Source: Paraburkholderia monticola
GTDB lineage: Bacteria; Pseudomonadota; Gammaproteobacteria; Burkholderiales; Burkholderiaceae
DNA: 64,000 bases
Assembly: GCF_001580545.1 (NCBI RefSeq)
Contig: NZ_LRBG01000022.1
Span: forward strand, 372,001 to 436,000
Direction: 5' to 3'
Below, one piece after another: positions 54,748-64,000 of the stretch. The first letter of the stretch is position 1. Each line of letters starts with the position of its first letter. Under the pieces are notes generated by a model. It saw only the letters and a program-made list of their open reading frames with translations. It had not been told where the DNA came from and searched no databases. The position numbers and the translations under genes are program-made.

Positions 54748-55248
54748 GTGATCAGCGCGTTACGACTTGCCGGCGTCCGGCATGACGCGGTAGCCGTTTG
54801 GCGTTCCATGCCCTTACTCGCGATGCTGTGCGTGGCTGGATGCTCGTCGTCGCCACCACGCGTTAGCGTCGCGTCGCTCGAGATAAATGTGACGGCGCAG
54901 GCGAATCTCGATACGCCGATTGCCGTGGACGCCGTACTCGTGGGCAATGCGCAGTTGCTCGACATGCTGCTCGGCCTGCCTTCCGCAAAATGGTTTGCGC
55001 AGCGGGAGCAGTTGCGGCGTGACCACCCGAAAGATCTCAACGTCGTCTCGTACGAAGTGGTGCCCGGGCAGATGATTCCTGCCGCACCCTTTGCATTCAA
55101 AGGCCAGCGCGCGGCCGGCGTGCTGGTGTTCGCCGACTACCAGACGCCTGGCGCGCACCGTGTGCGACTCGATGGAGGTCCCGCGAATGCGGTGCTGTTG
55201 CTCGGAGACCAGGACTTGCAACTCAGGTCGGGTCCAGGCAAGCAATGA
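54748..55248 (+). CDS. tssJ: T6SS outer-membrane lipoprotein TssJ
   Basis: 166 residues from the GTG at 54748, with GGAG at 54737-54740. A signal peptide ends in the lipobox LCVAGC (Cys32). The mature part is the beta-sandwich family: VASLEINVTAQANLDT, VDAVLVGNAQLLDMLLG and GVLVFADYQTPGAH. It anchors the TssJLM membrane complex in the outer membrane. First gene of the plus-strand operon; tssK starts 114 bp after its stop. Confidence 0.92.
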   Translation: MISALRLAGVRHDAVAVWRSMPLLAMLCVAGCSSSPPRVSVASLEINVTAQANLDTPIAVDAVLVGNAQLLDMLLGLPSAKWFAQREQLRRDHPKDLNVVSYEVVPGQMIPAAPFAFKGQRAAGVLVFADYQTPGAHRVRLDGGPANAVLLLGDQDLQLRSGPGKQ

Positions 55249-55362
55249 AGCCCCGCACACTCGACACCCGCTGCCCATCCGGGCGCCTTGGCCACGGTTG
55301 CACGCATGCGGTCACGCATCGCGCCATCGTGCGACGACAATCCGACTAGCCGCACACCATTC

Positions 55363-56718
55363 ATGCGCAATCAATTTCCCGATGCGATCTGCTGGTTCGA
55401 AGGCATGCCGTTGCTGCCACAGCATTTCCAGACCCAGGCACTGCATACGGCGGGTCACGCGGCGTTGCTGACGAGCGCCTCGCGTCCGCACTACTGGGGC
55501 GTGCTCGCGCTCGAGCAGGAGCAGGCAGGGCTCGCGGAGGGGCTCGTGCGGATCACGGCGCTCGATGCGATTCTGGCCGATGGCCTCGCGATTCGCCACA
55601 CGCCGGACGATCCGGTATTGCAGATCGATGTGCGGCAAGCGTTCAGTGCGCCCGAGCAGACGGTTACGGTCTATCTGGCGGTTGCGCCGCTTTATCGTGG
55701 CGGCCAGCTCGACCAGCGCGGCGGGCGGTACCAGCAGCAACAAAGCGACGACGTTCCTGACCTGACGGGTGGCGAGGATCCCGCATCGATCACGACATGG
55801 CGACCGAAGCTTCATCTGATGACCAACCTCGGCAATCAGGAATATGACCGCTTGCCGTTGATGCGGGTGAGGCAGCAGGGCGGCGGCGTGGCGATCACCG
55901 AATACGCTGCGCCGTGTCCTTTCGTGAAGCCGGATTCATTGTTGGGACAACGTATGATGCGCATCGCGCTGCGAGTGCGCGAAAAGTGCGTGTTTCTGTC
56001 AGGGCGTCTCGAAGCTGCGCGGCGTGCCGAGGAACTGGACGATGTGGCGCATATCGAGCGCCAGCTTGCCGCGCTGTGGATGCGCCTGCCTGAAGTCGAG
56101 GCGGCCCTTGCGTCGCGCGCGGTGCATCCGCTCGATCTGTATTGCCTCGTCGCCGGAATGGCGGGGGCACTCGCGAGCTTGCGGCCGGAACACGGCGTGC
56201 CGACGTTCGCGCCATTCGACTATATGGAGCTACTGGCATCGTTCGATCCGCTTCTGCAGTGGATCGACGATCTGTTGTCGACGATCCGTCAGGGATATCG
56301 GGTGCGGCAGTTCACCGAAGAAGCGGGGGGATTCTGGATCGCGCCGCCGTTCGACAGCGGCACGTCCACCCAGCAGGAACTGATCGTCGGTTTGCGGATG
56401 CCCGCTGACACGGGCGAACACGATGCGAGCGTATGGCTCGATCAAACGGTGATCGCATCGCGGCCGTATCTCCCGACGCTCACAAGGCAACGGATGCGTG
56501 GGCTCGCGCGGCGGCCTCTCGCGCGAGAGCAACGGGCTGCCTACAGCACCGGCGACGATACGGCGATGTTCGTGATCACGCTCGACAATGCATGGTTCGA
56601 TCGTGCGCAACCGCTGCACATCGCGGCGCGCGCGGGGGTGCAGACCGCCGCGCCCTGGGCGGTGCAGCTGTTCACGCCGACAGACGATGCGGCGAGTGGT
56701 GCTGGGCAGGCGAACTGA
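55363..56718 (+). CDS. tssK: T6SS baseplate protein TssK
   Basis: 451 residues from the ATG at 55363, the usual family length; a frame back to 55288 is extra. The start FPDAICWFEGMPLLPQHFQ is the TssK signature, then YWGVLALEQEQAGLAEGLVR, LMTNLGNQEYDRLPLMRV and a C-terminal head with LDNAWFD. It links the TssFGE wedges to the TssL/TssM membrane complex. Eight bases separate it from tssL. Confidence 0.95.
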   Translation: MRNQFPDAICWFEGMPLLPQHFQTQALHTAGHAALLTSASRPHYWGVLALEQEQAGLAEGLVRITALDAILADGLAIRHTPDDPVLQIDVRQAFSAPEQTVTVYLAVAPLYRGGQLDQRGGRYQQQQSDDVPDLTGGEDPASITTWRPKLHLMTNLGNQEYDRLPLMRVRQQGGGVAITEYAAPCPFVKPDSLLGQRMMRIALRVREKCVFLSGRLEAARRAEELDDVAHIERQLAALWMRLPEVEAALASRAVHPLDLYCLVAGMAGALASLRPEHGVPTFAPFDYMELLASFDPLLQWIDDLLSTIRQGYRVRQFTEEAGGFWIAPPFDSGTSTQQELIVGLRMPADTGEHDASVWLDQTVIASRPYLPTLTRQRMRGLARRPLAREQRAAYSTGDDTAMFVITLDNAWFDRAQPLHIAARAGVQTAAPWAVQLFTPTDDAASGAGQAN

Positions 56719-56726
56719 GGCGCTAA

Positions 56727-57731
56727 ATGACCGACTACACCGCTCATTCGGACGACGAGCGCTGGCCGTTGACGCAGGCGTTCGTCACGGCCTTCGAGCA
56801 CGCGACTGACCTGCGCGTCGCGCTCGAACATGCCGCGGACGAACCGCTCGATCCGGCGGAGCAGGCGGAGTCGCTCGCCGCACAACTGGCGATGACGACG
56901 CGCAAGCTCGCGCGCGAGGCGATGGCCTGGACAGGTGCGGCCGGCGACGCGGATATTGCCGCCGCGCAATATGCGTTCGTCGCGCTGCTCGACGAGCTGC
57001 TGCTGTTCTCCGAATGGCCTGGCGCCGCAGTCTGGGAAACGCGGCCCCTCGAAGTGCGGGTGTTCAACACGCGTGACGCGGGCGAGAAATTGCCCGACGC
57101 CATCGAGGCGTTGCTTGCCCAACGCGACCCGTCCCGACGCGATCTCGCGAACGTCTATCTCGCGTGTCTGACGCTCGGCTTCAAGGGACGCTTGCGCGGT
57201 GAAGCGGGCGCGCTCCGGCACGATCAATTGCGCCACTCCCTGTTTGCTTTTGCGATGCAGCGCGACGCCGAGCCAACGCATCTCGCGGCGCCGCTCGAAC
57301 GCACCGCCGTCGCACCGCGGCAGTCATCCGTGCTGACACAGATGTTTCCCGACCTGGCTCGTTTCGCTCTGGTGATCGGCGCGGGCCTATGCTTGCTGCT
57401 CGGCGTGTCGCAGGTGTTGTGGCTGGTTGCCACCGCTCATGCGCGGCAGTCGATCGCGCAATACGAGACGGTGTCGCTGGCCGATGCGCGGACGACGGCG
57501 CCGGAGGGCGCAAGTGGTGCATCCGGTACATCCGGTACGGTGGTGCCGTCATCAAAAGTGAGCGGAGGCGGCTTGGCGCCCTTCGTCATGCGAGCTGCGC
57601 AGTCGCGGCAGAACAGGGAAGCAATGTCTTCGGGACTCTCCGGGCCGGCCGCGCAATTGCAGAATGCGAGGGGCTCTCGCGAGCCCACGGACGACGGGGA
57701 CATCGTTGCATCTGACGGAGTGCGGCGATGA
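56727..57731 (+). CDS. tssL: T6SS membrane protein TssL (DotU-like)
   Basis: 334 residues from the ATG at 56727. A cytoplasmic DotU-type helical domain at about 10-190 (AAQYAFVALLDELLLFSEWPG, LANVYLACLTLGFKGRLRG). A single membrane anchor is near 212-234 (FALVIGAGLCLLLGVSQVLW), followed by a periplasmic Ser/Gly-rich tail without a peptidoglycan-binding OmpA domain. It is thus the short form of TssL. Its end overlaps tssM (ATGA). Confidence 0.95.
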   Translation: MTDYTAHSDDERWPLTQAFVTAFEHATDLRVALEHAADEPLDPAEQAESLAAQLAMTTRKLAREAMAWTGAAGDADIAAAQYAFVALLDELLLFSEWPGAAVWETRPLEVRVFNTRDAGEKLPDAIEALLAQRDPSRRDLANVYLACLTLGFKGRLRGEAGALRHDQLRHSLFAFAMQRDAEPTHLAAPLERTAVAPRQSSVLTQMFPDLARFALVIGAGLCLLLGVSQVLWLVATAHARQSIAQYETVSLADARTTAPEGASGASGTSGTVVPSSKVSGGGLAPFVMRAAQSRQNREAMSSGLSGPAAQLQNARGSREPTDDGDIVASDGVRR

Positions 57732-60700
57732 CGCTCATCATGGTGCTGCTGGTACTGATCGCGCTGCTGCTTGCCGGGCTCGTCATTGCCGCGGCGATCT
57801 ACTGGTGGCGGGAACATCAGGATCGCAGGCCGTTACGCGAGTTCAGCGCGGCGATCCGTGTCGCACACCGCGCGATGGGTGTGCAGGATCCGTATTCGGT
57901 TCCACGCGTGCTCGCAACCGGCGCCCCGGCCGCGCTCGACGCGTTGTGCCGCAACTGGCGCCTCTCGCCGGACAGTGAGCCGGGTTGGTACGGACGCGTC
58001 TGGCACGATGCCGAAGGGCTGCTCGTGACCGAGCCGCACGACATGCTCGCGGCCACCTCCGCCGGCCGCCAGGTCGGTGCATGGCGCAGGCTGCTGCGCG
58101 CGCTGCTGCGCAATCGGCCGGGCCGTCCCCTCGACGCCATCCTGTGGGTCATTGCAGCCGATACGCTGATCGGCGACGACGGAAAGCCGCGCGAAGCCGG
58201 CGTCGAAGCCATCGAAACCTCGCGCACGGTTCTCTCACTGCAGCGGCAGTTCGGCATGACCTTGCCGCTTTACGTCGTGGTGAGCGGTTGCGACTCGGTG
58301 CCCGGCTTTGACGCGCTTGCCGCGGCATTGGGGCGCACGGAGGGCAGCACGCCGTTCGGCTGGGCTTCGCCTTACGCGCCGAAACGAATCTATGCGGAGT
58401 CGTGGATCGACGAGGCTTTCGGATCGATGCGTGCCGCGCTGACCGAAACGATCACCGAGTTGGGCACGCTCAACGGCAAGCTCGACGCGAGCCTGTTCCT
58501 GTTGCCGCAACGTATCGATACCCTGCGCATGCCCTTGCGGGACCGCATCGAACCGACGCTGCGCGGTGCGGCCGACGGCACCGCGCCATTCTTGCGCGGT
58601 ATCTATTGTGTCGGCGCGGTGCCCAACCGGCGCTCGCCATCCATTGCCACACGCGCGCCCGGCGACGCGTACACGGGCACCCCGGCGCCGGCGTTTGCCG
58701 CACGGTTATGGCAAGACGTGCTGCTGGCCGGGCAGGGCCTCGCATCGCCGATCCCGCGCGTGCTGGCGTTACGCATGCGGCGCTACCGCGTGGCGACCGT
58801 TGCCGCGGCGGTGCTTGCGGTGTGCTGGTGCGTGGGGCTCGGCGTGTCGTTCTGGCGCATGCGCGGCGATGGGCTTGCGCTCGCGTCCGCCTATGACTCG
58901 CTGACGTTGGCGCAGACCACGTACCGCGAATCGGACAAGAGCAGGGCGGCCGCCGCGGGGGCGATCGACACCGTCGCCAATGCGCTGATGGACGTGCCTC
59001 GCTGGCGGCTGACTTCCCCCTTCATGCCGCTTTCGTATCTGTCGTCGGGGCACGAATGGGGCGACGCGCAGCTGCACATGTTGCGCGGGTTGGTCTTCAT
59101 GCCGCTGCACGACCGTCTCGTCGCGAGGCTCGCGCAAATGACGTGCACCACGCATGACGACGCCAACACAGACGTAGCGGCGCTGGCCACGCGGCAGCCG
59201 CAGGATCTGCCGGAATTCAAAACGGGATCTCAACTCGTGGCCAACGCCGCGCAAGTCGAGCACATGATCGCCATCTACAACAAACTCGTGCAGGCAGGCA
59301 GCGGCAATGCCGCGATGCTCGCGCAACTGATGCGCGAGGCCGTCGACGTGAACCTGTCGCTCGAGCGCATCGCGGACCGCGAGGGAATGGACGATGCCGT
59401 GCGCACGTCGAGCACCGAAGGCGGCATGGTGTCGCTCGTGGGCAGAGACGTGTCGGCGGCGCGCCAGAACGTGAGCGTGTGTTTCGAGGGACTGTTCGAC
59501 ACATGGTTCGACCATGTGTATTCGGATTCGACGTTGAGCGTGAACGCGGGGAAGGTGCAAGCCGCTCTGACGGAATTGAAAACGCCCGGCACGGTGCCGA
59601 CCAACGCATCGCTCGCCGAGCTCGCTGAGCGCATCGATCTGCTCGCGACGCAGGTTGACGCCGCGGATCACGGCTGGGCCGGCGCGCGTGGCAAGGAACT
59701 GGTGCCGGGCTTGACCGCCACGTTCGATACGGCGCAGCGTCTTCGTCTGATAGGCGAGGGGCCCGTCGCAGCGGTGCTGGCGCACGAGGAGGCGGCACAG
59801 AATGCATTTTCCGCGCGTTGGCTGGCGAGCGGCAATCTGCCCGGGGTCCTCAGCGCCTCGCCATCCAACGGCCTCCAGCTCGCCGCCGATCTGCCGCCGC
59901 TGCGCGATTCGTTGCGCACCTTGCTCGCACAACCGTTTGCTGCGGTGTCGAACGACAGCAATGCGGGGATTCGCAACGTTGATGTGAGCACGGTGCAGCA
60001 GGCACTCGCGGTGCTGCCCGGCTACCGGCAATACGTCGCGGAGCCGCTTGCCAAGGCACCCGATGCGTATCGCGGCGCACTGCTTGCCGCGGCGGGCAAC
60101 AGCGCGGTGACCAGCATGGTGAGCGCGCTTTCCACGCCGGGCTTGACCACCCTCTCGCACGACCCCAGTTCGCCCGCGGACGCCGCGCAGCAGTTCGACA
60201 CGTTGCGCAAGAACGCGCTGGATCTGATCACGGCGTTCGATTCGCTGGGCCGCCACGATCTTGCTACGAGCGTCGCGCTGCAGGTCAGCAACGCCGCCCT
60301 GGCCGTGCTGCGCACCGCTGACGCGCAGCTCCAGTCGCTTGCGCCATTTCGTCCGCTGCACGGCGACTTTTCCAGCTGGGACGGCAGTCAAGGCGGAGCG
60401 TTGCGCGCCTTCGGTGCCACCACACCTCAAGCGCTGCAATCCTATCTCACGGCGCAATCCGCGGCGGTGGCGGACACGGCCACCAACGCGGCCAGCGCGC
60501 TCGACTGGCTCAATGCGCAAAAGCCGCCGCTCGCCCCGGCCGACGCGCGCATGGTCAGCCGCTGGCAGGCGCTGACGACCGATCTCGTGCAATTTCGCGC
60601 GAAGAGTCCGACGAGCGCCATGATGGCCGTGCCGTCGATCATCTCCGATCGGCTCGACAAGCTGGACCTCGCCAATTGCAGCGCATCGCTGGACCAGATC

Positions 60701-61621
60701 GATGTGCCCGCGGCGGGCGACATCGTCGCCAGCACGGGCGCGCGTCTGGTGTCGTCGGCACGCGAGCAGTGCTTCAGGCTGCAGATGGGCAACGGGACCC
60801 AGGCGTACGAGCAGATCCGCAGCTACTTCGAGCGCTATCTGGCAGGGCGCTTTCCGTTTGCGGCCGACGCGGGCGCGCCAGCCGCCGACCTGCGGCAAAC
60901 CGCGGCCTTCGTCGCCTTGCTCGACCGCCATCTCGCGGATGCGCAGCGCGGACTTGCGGCGGCGGCCGCAATCGGGCGCGGGTCCACTGACAGCGAGCAA
61001 TTCGTCGCGAAGCTGGTGAACGCGAAGCCATGGCTCGATGCATTGGTCGCACGCGGCGCGGACGGCATGCTGCAAGGGATCGAGGTGAGCGTCGATTGGC
61101 GTGTCGACCGCGCCGACGAGATCGGTGCGGATCAGGTGATCGAATGGAAGCTCGTGAGCGGCAACGACGCCGTCACGTATCCCTCATCCGGGGGGCCGCC
61201 GGCGCGCTGGTCGCCCAGCTTGCCGGTGGCGGTGAGCCTTCGCTGGGCGAAGGACGGCCCCTGGCAGCCGATGTTCGACACCGCACAGCCGACCCTTTCC
61301 AGCGAGGGCGGCGTGGCGACCTGGAGTGCGGGTGACGCATGGGCATTACTGCGCGTCGTGCGGCTGCATCAAATGCCGGTCGATGCGGCCACGGCGAGCG
61401 CGGGCCAGCCACCGCGCATGTTGTTGACGATACCGGTGCGCGACCGCAGCGGAGCCATTCAGACTGCGCGGATGTTCATGCGGGTCGGATACGTCGGCGC
61501 CGCGAAAACGCCGCAGGCCATTCCTGATCTGCCGTATGCGACGCCAGGAATGATTGGGCCGGGGACGTCGGTCGTCAACTATCCTGCGTCGGCCCGCACC
61601 AGCATGGCGGGGCACGAATGA
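57728..61621 (+). CDS. tssM: T6SS membrane-complex protein TssM (IcmF-like), without Walker A
   Basis: 1,297 residues from the ATG at 57728. An N-terminal membrane helix is near 4-27 and a second helix is near 356-377 (ATVAAAVLAVCWCVGLGVSFW). The rest is periplasmic, with helical repeats and a C-terminal beta-rich part (ARMFMRVGYVGAA) that binds TssJ. Where many TssM proteins have a GxxGSGKT loop, the sequence reads VLATGAPAALDAL, so no nucleotide-binding loop is present. It overlaps both tssL and tssA by 4 bp. Confidence 0.95.
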   Translation: MTLIMVLLVLIALLLAGLVIAAAIYWWREHQDRRPLREFSAAIRVAHRAMGVQDPYSVPRVLATGAPAALDALCRNWRLSPDSEPGWYGRVWHDAEGLLVTEPHDMLAATSAGRQVGAWRRLLRALLRNRPGRPLDAILWVIAADTLIGDDGKPREAGVEAIETSRTVLSLQRQFGMTLPLYVVVSGCDSVPGFDALAAALGRTEGSTPFGWASPYAPKRIYAESWIDEAFGSMRAALTETITELGTLNGKLDASLFLLPQRIDTLRMPLRDRIEPTLRGAADGTAPFLRGIYCVGAVPNRRSPSIATRAPGDAYTGTPAPAFAARLWQDVLLAGQGLASPIPRVLALRMRRYRVATVAAAVLAVCWCVGLGVSFWRMRGDGLALASAYDSLTLAQTTYRESDKSRAAAAGAIDTVANALMDVPRWRLTSPFMPLSYLSSGHEWGDAQLHMLRGLVFMPLHDRLVARLAQMTCTTHDDANTDVAALATRQPQDLPEFKTGSQLVANAAQVEHMIAIYNKLVQAGSGNAAMLAQLMREAVDVNLSLERIADREGMDDAVRTSSTEGGMVSLVGRDVSAARQNVSVCFEGLFDTWFDHVYSDSTLSVNAGKVQAALTELKTPGTVPTNASLAELAERIDLLATQVDAADHGWAGARGKELVPGLTATFDTAQRLRLIGEGPVAAVLAHEEAAQNAFSARWLASGNLPGVLSASPSNGLQLAADLPPLRDSLRTLLAQPFAAVSNDSNAGIRNVDVSTVQQALAVLPGYRQYVAEPLAKAPDAYRGALLAAAGNSAVTSMVSALSTPGLTTLSHDPSSPADAAQQFDTLRKNALDLITAFDSLGRHDLATSVALQVSNAALAVLRTADAQLQSLAPFRPLHGDFSSWDGSQGGALRAFGATTPQALQSYLTAQSAAVADTATNAASALDWLNAQKPPLAPADARMVSRWQALTTDLVQFRAKSPTSAMMAVPSIISDRLDKLDLANCSASLDQIDVPAAGDIVASTGARLVSSAREQCFRLQMGNGTQAYEQIRSYFERYLAGRFPFAADAGAPAADLRQTAAFVALLDRHLADAQRGLAAAAAIGRGSTDSEQFVAKLVNAKPWLDALVARGADGMLQGIEVSVDWRVDRADEIGADQVIEWKLVSGNDAVTYPSSGGPPARWSPSLPVAVSLRWAKDGPWQPMFDTAQPTLSSEGGVATWSAGDAWALLRVVRLHQMPVDAATASAGQPPRMLLTIPVRDRSGAIQTARMFMRVGYVGAAKTPQAIPDLPYATPGMIGPGTSVVNYPASARTSMAGHE

Positions 61622-62715
61622 CCCCGGACCTGGACATCGCGGCGCTGTTGCTTCCGGTGCCCGGCGATGCGCGTTGTGGGCTGTCGTTGCTGCACGATCC
61701 GGCGTTCGACGCGTTGAGGATTGCGCGACGTGAGGACGATCCGAGCTTGCCGACCGGCATCTGGCAAACGGACCTGAAGGTGGCGGATTGGACCTCGGTC
61801 GAAGCGGGGTGCCGGCAGTTGCTGATCGAGCGCACCAAGGACCTGACGGTGGCCGCGTGGCTTGGCGAGAGCTGGCTGCATCGGTTTGGCCTGCCCGCGT
61901 TGCCTGCCTGCTTCGAGCTGGTGCTGGCCCTGTGTACCCGCTTCTGGGACGATGTGCATCCCTTGCCGCGCGATGGCGATCTTGGTTTCCGGGCTGCGCC
62001 CATCGCCTGGCTTGCCAGTGCCTATACCGAATTGCTATCGGCGCGGATCGAGTTGTTCGACGGGCCTGAGGGGGCACAGGGAACGCTCGCACAGTGGCAA
62101 GCCGTGCGACGAGACGCGCTTGCTGTCGGCGACCGTCAGGACGTGCCGGCCGCTAAACGGGAAGAGGCGAAACGCACGGCTGCCCGCCTGCGAGAAGCGG
62201 CGCGAGCGACTTCGCCAGAGCGCCTCGGCTGGCGGCTTGCCGCAATCGATGCCGCGCGTCCCCTGCTCGTCGAGCTCGACGCCTGGTGCACGCCGCGGTT
62301 GGGCGCCGAGGCGCCTAGCTTTGCACCACTCGCGGATGTATTGGACCGCATAGAAGCTGTCTTGATGGAGTGTCTCGGCATGCATCCGGATTCGAAGCCG
62401 CCGGTGGCCGCACCGGCAACCGAAGGAAATGCCGTTGCGCCGCAAGCGGCCCATGCGGCCCATGCGGGAAGCGTGAACGGCGCGACCGGCGCGCCGCAAA
62501 GCCGCGAGGATGCGTATCGGCAATTAGCGTTGATCGCCGAGTACCTGATGCGCTACGAGCCGCACAGCCCCGTGCCTTACATGATCCAGCGCGCGCTCGA
62601 ATGGGGCAGCAAGCCGCTGCCGGTGCTGCTACGGGAACTGATGTCCGAGGAGGCCGGGGATAAGCTTTGGACCGCACTGGGCTTGCTGCCGGTGGACGAC
62701 AGCAAGGGCAAGTGA
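61618..62715 (+). CDS. tssA: T6SS assembly protein TssA
   Basis: 365 residues from the ATG at 61618, overlapping tssM by 4 bp. The ImpA N-terminal domain is seen in LLPVPGDARCGLSLLHDPAF, EAGCRQLLIERTKDLTVAAW and CTRFWDDVHPLPRDGDL. The C-terminal helical part (DAYRQLALIAEYLMRYEPHS, then PYMIQRALEWG) has the usual TssA-short layout. TssA primes tube and sheath growth at the baseplate. Last gene of the operon. Confidence 0.93.
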   Translation: MTPDLDIAALLLPVPGDARCGLSLLHDPAFDALRIARREDDPSLPTGIWQTDLKVADWTSVEAGCRQLLIERTKDLTVAAWLGESWLHRFGLPALPACFELVLALCTRFWDDVHPLPRDGDLGFRAAPIAWLASAYTELLSARIELFDGPEGAQGTLAQWQAVRRDALAVGDRQDVPAAKREEAKRTAARLREAARATSPERLGWRLAAIDAARPLLVELDAWCTPRLGAEAPSFAPLADVLDRIEAVLMECLGMHPDSKPPVAAPATEGNAVAPQAAHAAHAGSVNGATGAPQSREDAYRQLALIAEYLMRYEPHSPVPYMIQRALEWGSKPLPVLLRELMSEEAGDKLWTALGLLPVDDSKGK

Positions 62716-62850
62716 ATGAGAAATGGCCGTTCGCCGGGATTGATCAACTCGATGGGGCTCACTGCGGAAGCCAAAAATCGGAATCTCGCCGTCGGGAATA
62801 CCTGGTCAGCCCCGAGGATGGGCGGTCGGATCAGCCGCCGCTCTTACGGG

Positions 62851-63633
62851 TTAGCGCGCGACACGATCGGTTCGCGCCAGGTGGTCCTCGAGCTTGCGCA
62901 GACCGATCGCCAGCGCCAACGTCATCAGCCAATACGCCGCGGCGATAGCGAGGTAAGGTTCCCAGTAGCGCCCGTAGGCGCCGGCCACCGTGCGCGCGGC
63001 ATACGCCATCTCACCCAGGCCGATCGCCGAGATCAGCGACGTGTCCTTGAGCAGCGAAATCACGTTGTTGCCCAGCGGCGGCAGCATGCGCCGAAATGCC
63101 TGAGGGATTACGACATAACGCATCATCTGCGCATGCGTCATGCCGAGCGATTGGGCCGCCTGCCTCTGGCCGATCGCAATCGACTGGATGCCCGCGCGAA
63201 ACACTTCCGAAATATAGGCGCTGGAGTTCAGCGTCAGCGCCGTGACACCCGAGATCAGCGCCCCGTGATTCTGCTTCAGGCTACGAGCGAGATCGCCACT
63301 GATCAAAAGCCCGTGCACCGGGTGGATGAACACCGGCATCACCGCGAAATGGATCAGCAGGATTTGCACGAACAACGGCGTGCCGCGAAAAAAGCTCACA
63401 TAGGCCGTCGACGGCCAGCGCAGCAAATACTTGCACACTGCCTGCCACGGCTGATGTCTCGCGTCAGCCAACCGCGCCAGCGCCACTATCAGGCCCAGCG
63501 CGCAGCCCATGATGACACAGACCACAGTCGTTCCAACCGTGACCAACGCACCTTGCCAGAACAGTTGCCTGTATTCCACCAGGATGTCGGGGCGGAACCA
63601 CCCGAACCACAAGACCGGATTGCTGTCTTCCAT
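62851..63633 (-). CDS. Polar amino-acid ABC transporter permease
   Basis: 260 residues from the ATG at 63631-63633. Five or so membrane helices, the first at about 23-50 (FWQGALVTVGTTVVCVIMG). The HisM/GlnP-type motifs RGTPLFVQILL, the EAA-like loop GQRQAAQSLGMTHAQMMRYV and LKDTSLISAIGLGE are all present. It imports polar amino acids such as glutamine or glutamate, together with the binding protein encoded upstream on the same strand and an ATPase not in view. Convergent with the T6SS operon. Confidence 0.95.
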   Translation of the reverse strand: MEDSNPVLWFGWFRPDILVEYRQLFWQGALVTVGTTVVCVIMGCALGLIVALARLADARHQPWQAVCKYLLRWPSTAYVSFFRGTPLFVQILLIHFAVMPVFIHPVHGLLISGDLARSLKQNHGALISGVTALTLNSSAYISEVFRAGIQSIAIGQRQAAQSLGMTHAQMMRYVVIPQAFRRMLPPLGNNVISLLKDTSLISAIGLGEMAYAARTVAGAYGRYWEPYLAIAAAYWLMTLALAIGLRKLEDHLARTDRVAR

Positions 63634-63682
63634 GCTCGCTTTCTATAAAACGGAAGGCCGAAGCGCGGCCGAGGGCTATTCG

Positions 63683-63710
63683 GCGCCGTGGCCAGGGACT
63701 GGCACGGCGC
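63683..63710 (-). promoter_or_regulatory. Intercistronic hairpin between binding protein and permease
   Basis: GCGCCGTG-G-CCA (63683-63694) and TGGCACGGCGC (63700-63710) form an 11-bp stem with one bulged base and a GGGAC loop. It lies in the 105-bp gap of the transporter operon and lacks a T run. Such hairpins often stabilise the abundant binding-protein transcript. Confidence 0.5.
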
Positions 63711-63738
63711 GCGCGACTGCATCAAGCCACGACTGCTA

Positions 63739-64000
63739 TTACTGCGGCTTGAAGTCCTGGTTGAACCACTTCTTGTAGATCACGTTGTAGGTGCCATCTG
63801 CGCGGATCGCAGCCAGGCCAGCGTTGATCTTGTCCAGCAAGGCCTTGTCGCCCTTGCGCACCACGATTCCGTAGTATTCCTTGGGGAAATTCGCATCTTC
63901 CACGGTCTTGAGGCCTGGGGTCTGCGATACGCGGTAGGCAATGACGCCGTTATCGCCAATGGCCGCGTCCACGCCGCCCGAAGCCAGTTCGGAAATAATG
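63739..64000 (-). CDS. Periplasmic amino-acid binding protein, C-terminal part
   Basis: The frame runs off the window edge; about 86 C-terminal residues are visible. SELASGGVDAAIGDNGVIAY, then EYYGIVVRKGDKALLDKIN, and INAGLAAIRADGTYNVIYKKWF are typical of the SBP family 3 end (the DG-x-Y-x-x-I-x-x-KWF motif). It binds a polar amino acid and delivers it to the permease encoded 105 bp downstream on the same strand. Confidence 0.93.
   Translation of the reverse strand, partial: IISELASGGVDAAIGDNGVIAYRVSQTPGLKTVEDANFPKEYYGIVVRKGDKALLDKINAGLAAIRADGTYNVIYKKWFNQDFKPQ

Noticed and set aside
58769..61075. Minus-strand open frame of 768 codons opposite tssM
   Set aside because: Antisense shadow of tssM; Arg/His-rich and without domain signatures.
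1..64000. tRNA, rRNA or CRISPR array
   Set aside because: I saw no cloverleaf with a TTCGA-type arm, no rRNA segment and no regularly spaced repeats; a covariance search would be needed to exclude small RNAs.

Overview
The window is a GC-rich chromosome segment that reads like a Burkholderiaceae genome, most likely Paraburkholderia or a close relative. The guaB–membrane protein–guaA order, the style of the small stress proteins and the layout of the type VI secretion (T6SS) cluster all point that way. The genus is an inference from protein resemblance; no database search was possible.

Left edge (1-4420): the first codons of an EamA/DMT transporter on the minus strand, then guaB, a coupled membrane protein and guaA, the core GMP biosynthesis genes.

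Region 4421-40014 is accessory DNA. A 12-bp sequence ending guaA (4409-4420) recurs at 40015-40026. Each copy is followed by a diverged version of the same downstream sequence, including a near-identical intrinsic terminator. This is what an island inserted at the guaA 3' end would leave. No integrase remains. Inside lie: decayed genes (glutathionyl-hydroquinone reductase, an IS6-type element, a P-type ATPase scar); a run of small stress-type proteins with a Ysc84-like lipoprotein, a PRC-barrel protein, an orphan HicB-like protein and a Crp/Fnr regulator (10-17.5 kb); a giant cyclic beta-1,2-glucan synthase (17.9-26.6 kb); a TetR-controlled catabolic operon of flavin monooxygenase, extradiol-type dioxygenase, fumarylacetoacetate-hydrolase-fold enzyme and acyl-CoA synthetase (26.7-33.4 kb), followed by an OmpW porin and a dienoyl-CoA-isomerase-like crotonase; then remnants of an ABC ATPase and a DNA methyltransferase and two helical proteins of unknown role.

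Region 40152-62715 is a complete T6SS with all thirteen core components. The minus-strand operon reads tssB-tssC-hcp-tssE-tssF-tssG-clpV-vgrG and continues into a cargo module: a MORN/YwqK-like protein, a PAAR-like DUF4280 spike protein, a protein with a caspase-like His/Cys pair and a phosphoribosyltransferase-like protein. The divergent plus-strand operon is tssJ-tssK-tssL-tssM-tssA. The two cargo proteins of unknown function beside the spike are the best candidates here for an undescribed effector system.

Right edge (62851-64000): a polar amino-acid ABC permease and the C-terminal part of its periplasmic binding protein, on the minus strand.
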